NCBI GenBank assembly: GCA_021782195.1
Contig: JAJXVI010000064.1
Coordinates: forward strand, 1 to 8,974
Length of the DNA: 8,974 nucleotides
Direction of reading: 5' to 3'
From: a bacterium
GTDB lineage: Bacteria; Vulcanimicrobiota; Xenobia; RGZZ01
The translations under genes were made by a program, and so were the position numbers. Under the pieces are notes generated by a model, which was given only the letters and a program-made list of their open reading frames with translations, did not search any database and was not told the origin of the DNA. How positions within the stretch are numbered: position 1 is the stretch's first letter; each line of letters starts with the position of its first letter. Of the stretch, positions 8,577-8,974 are shown in pieces.

Positions 8577-8585
8577 GGGGGGGGG
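8577..8585. repeat. Homopolymeric G9 tract
   Basis: Nine consecutive G on the plus strand, 69 bases upstream of the biotin carrier start. Such tracts slip during replication and in some bacteria switch promoter strength. Here it could equally be neutral, or a sequencing weak point. Confidence 0.8.
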
Positions 8586-8679
8586 ACGCGGAGCGCCACC
8601 GTCGTGGAGGACAGGACCGGCGTGTGTGTGGAACCCTACGTCTAGAGATGTTCCGCACGACAACGATGATGCGCGGAGT

Positions 8680-8698
8680 GCGCGGCTCGCGCGTTTTT
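8680..8698 (+). terminator. Candidate intrinsic terminator or attenuator ahead of the prepilin gene
   Basis: GCGCG-GCT-CGCGC forms a perfect 5-base GC stem with a 3-base loop (8680-8692), extendable by two G-T pairs, and is followed by GTTTTT (8693-8698) on the plus strand. It ends 59 bases before the prepilin ATG. An upstream GCGCGG (8671-8676) could pair with the same right arm, a possible antiterminator. The stem is short, so confidence is modest. Confidence 0.35.
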
Positions 8699-8718
8699 GC
8701 ACCGGTCCCGTTTTCTCC

Positions 8719-8739
8719 CGTGGCGCGTGGCGTGTGGCG
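8719..8739. repeat. Three tandem 7-mers (CGTGGCG type)
   Basis: CGTGGCG, CGTGGCG and TGTGGCG follow each other directly, then a decayed TGGGGTG. They lie immediately upstream of the prepilin ribosome binding site, so copy-number change would alter the 5' leader. Confidence 0.6.
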
Positions 8740-8745
8740 TGGGGT

Positions 8746-8752
8746 GGAGGAG
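8746..8752 (+). promoter_or_regulatory. Shine-Dalgarno site of the prepilin gene
   Basis: GGAGGAG five bases before ATG 8758. This is the best ribosome binding site in the right end of the window and favours the upstream start over ATG 8878, which has only a G-run directly touching it. Confidence 0.65.
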
Positions 8753-8757
8753 ATCCT

Positions 8758-8974
8758 ATGCGAGTTCGGGTCGCGACCTGTTGTCGTTCACTGACTCCCG
8801 CTGTTTTGTCCGGTGTGCCGGCCGTTTTCCCGCCGGGGAAGCGGACCGTCTGTTTGCCTGACACTCGGGCAGGGGGTATGGTTTCACGTTCACGCCACCG
8901 GGGTCGAGGCTTCACGTTGATCGAGATCATGATGGCCATTGCCATCGCGGCGCTGGTGCTGGGCATTGGAATCC
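8758..8974 (+). CDS. Type IV prepilin-like protein (partial, runs off right edge)
   Basis: The open frame carries the class III prepilin signal RGRG|FTLIEIMMAIAIAALVL. Gly51 comes before the cleavage point, Phe is at +1 and Glu at +5, followed by a hydrophobic helix. PilD-type prepilin peptidase would cut after the Gly and methylate the Phe; the helix then packs in a pilus or type II secretion pseudopilus. The rest of the protein is outside the window, so pilin and pseudopilin (GspG/H/I/J) cannot be told apart. From ATG 8758 the leader is 51 residues; from the in-frame ATG 8878 it is a more usual 11 residues (MVSRSRHRGRG). I chose 8758 for its GGAGGAG site; the codons between the two starts look less coding-like, so the short form remains possible. 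The gene is divergent from all the others. Confidence in the family is high, in the start moderate. Confidence 0.85.
   Translation, partial: MRVRVATCCRSLTPAVLSGVPAVFPPGKRTVCLPDTRAGGMVSRSRHRGRGFTLIEIMMAIAIAALVLGIGI

Larger units (their letters stand above)
8509..8757. other. Divergent intergenic region between biotin carrier gene and prepilin gene
   Basis: About 249 bases with no convincing gene. It should hold the promoters for the minus-strand run and for the plus-strand prepilin, but I see no good -35/-10 pair or sigma-54 site on either strand. It contains a nine-G run, a hairpin followed by T5 on the plus strand, and three tandem 7-mers, each listed separately. Base use (a T-run, several long G runs) differs from the flanking coding sequence. 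Confidence 0.6.

Noticed and set aside
8620..8660. GGAACC followed by GTCT as an ECF sigma factor promoter ahead of the prepilin gene
   Set aside because: The spacing between the two elements is far too short, and no alternative -10 lies at 16-17 bases.
8496..8966. Minus-strand open frame of 156 codons across the divergent region and the prepilin gene
   Set aside because: Arg/Pro/Thr-rich with no motif, and it lies opposite a clear prepilin signal; taken as chance.

Overview
The window is GC-rich bacterial DNA, densely packed with genes. Eight genes on the minus strand run from about 8508 down to the left edge. One gene on the plus strand starts near the right edge and runs off it. GTG starts and 4-base stop/start overlaps (GTGA, ATGA) are frequent. 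The gene content is a prepilin, a PilZ protein, a biotin carrier, a thiolase plus 3-hydroxyacyl-CoA dehydrogenase, a COG2605 kinase and a Memo protein. This suggests a Gram-negative bacterium with type IV pilus or type II secretion machinery, possibly a myxobacterial/deltaproteobacterial, planctomycete-like or candidate-phylum lineage. The sequence alone does not settle which. There are no rRNA, tRNA, IS, phage or CRISPR features.

Layout in transcription order on the minus strand: biotin carboxyl carrier protein (8508-7987); acetyl-CoA acetyltransferase-type thiolase (7922-6648); PilZ-domain protein (6651-5896, 4-base overlap with the thiolase); 3-hydroxybutyryl-CoA dehydrogenase (5778-4888); GHMP kinase of the HddA/COG2605 type (4891-3848, 4-base overlap); Memo-family protein with an extra N-terminal PqqD-like domain (3851-2598, 4-base overlap); NFACT/RqcH-family protein (2524-545); and a TPR protein (460 to the left edge). 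No gap between these genes exceeds about 117 bases, so they could form one transcript or a few nested ones.

The right end (8509-8757) is a divergent intergenic region. It holds a nine-G run, a terminator-like hairpin with a T-run on the plus strand, and three tandem 7-mers. A very good ribosome binding site follows, and then the prepilin on the plus strand.

Functionally the first half is acyl-CoA metabolism: the thiolase makes or cleaves acetoacetyl-CoA, and the dehydrogenase interconverts it with 3-hydroxybutyryl-CoA. The biotin carrier would serve an acyl-CoA or 2-oxoacid carboxylase/decarboxylase encoded elsewhere. A PilZ protein, a probable c-di-GMP sensor, sits inside this set and is translationally coupled to the thiolase. 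The second half (kinase, Memo, RqcH) is a less understood association. The kinase and Memo are tightly coupled to the dehydrogenase. RqcH belongs to ribosome-associated quality control. I do not see a clearly new defence or mobile system. The points most worth a second look are the PilZ/acyl-CoA coupling, the Memo-kinase pair with its added N-terminal domain, the Asp-to-Glu change at a key RqcH position, and the long leader and upstream structures of the prepilin gene.
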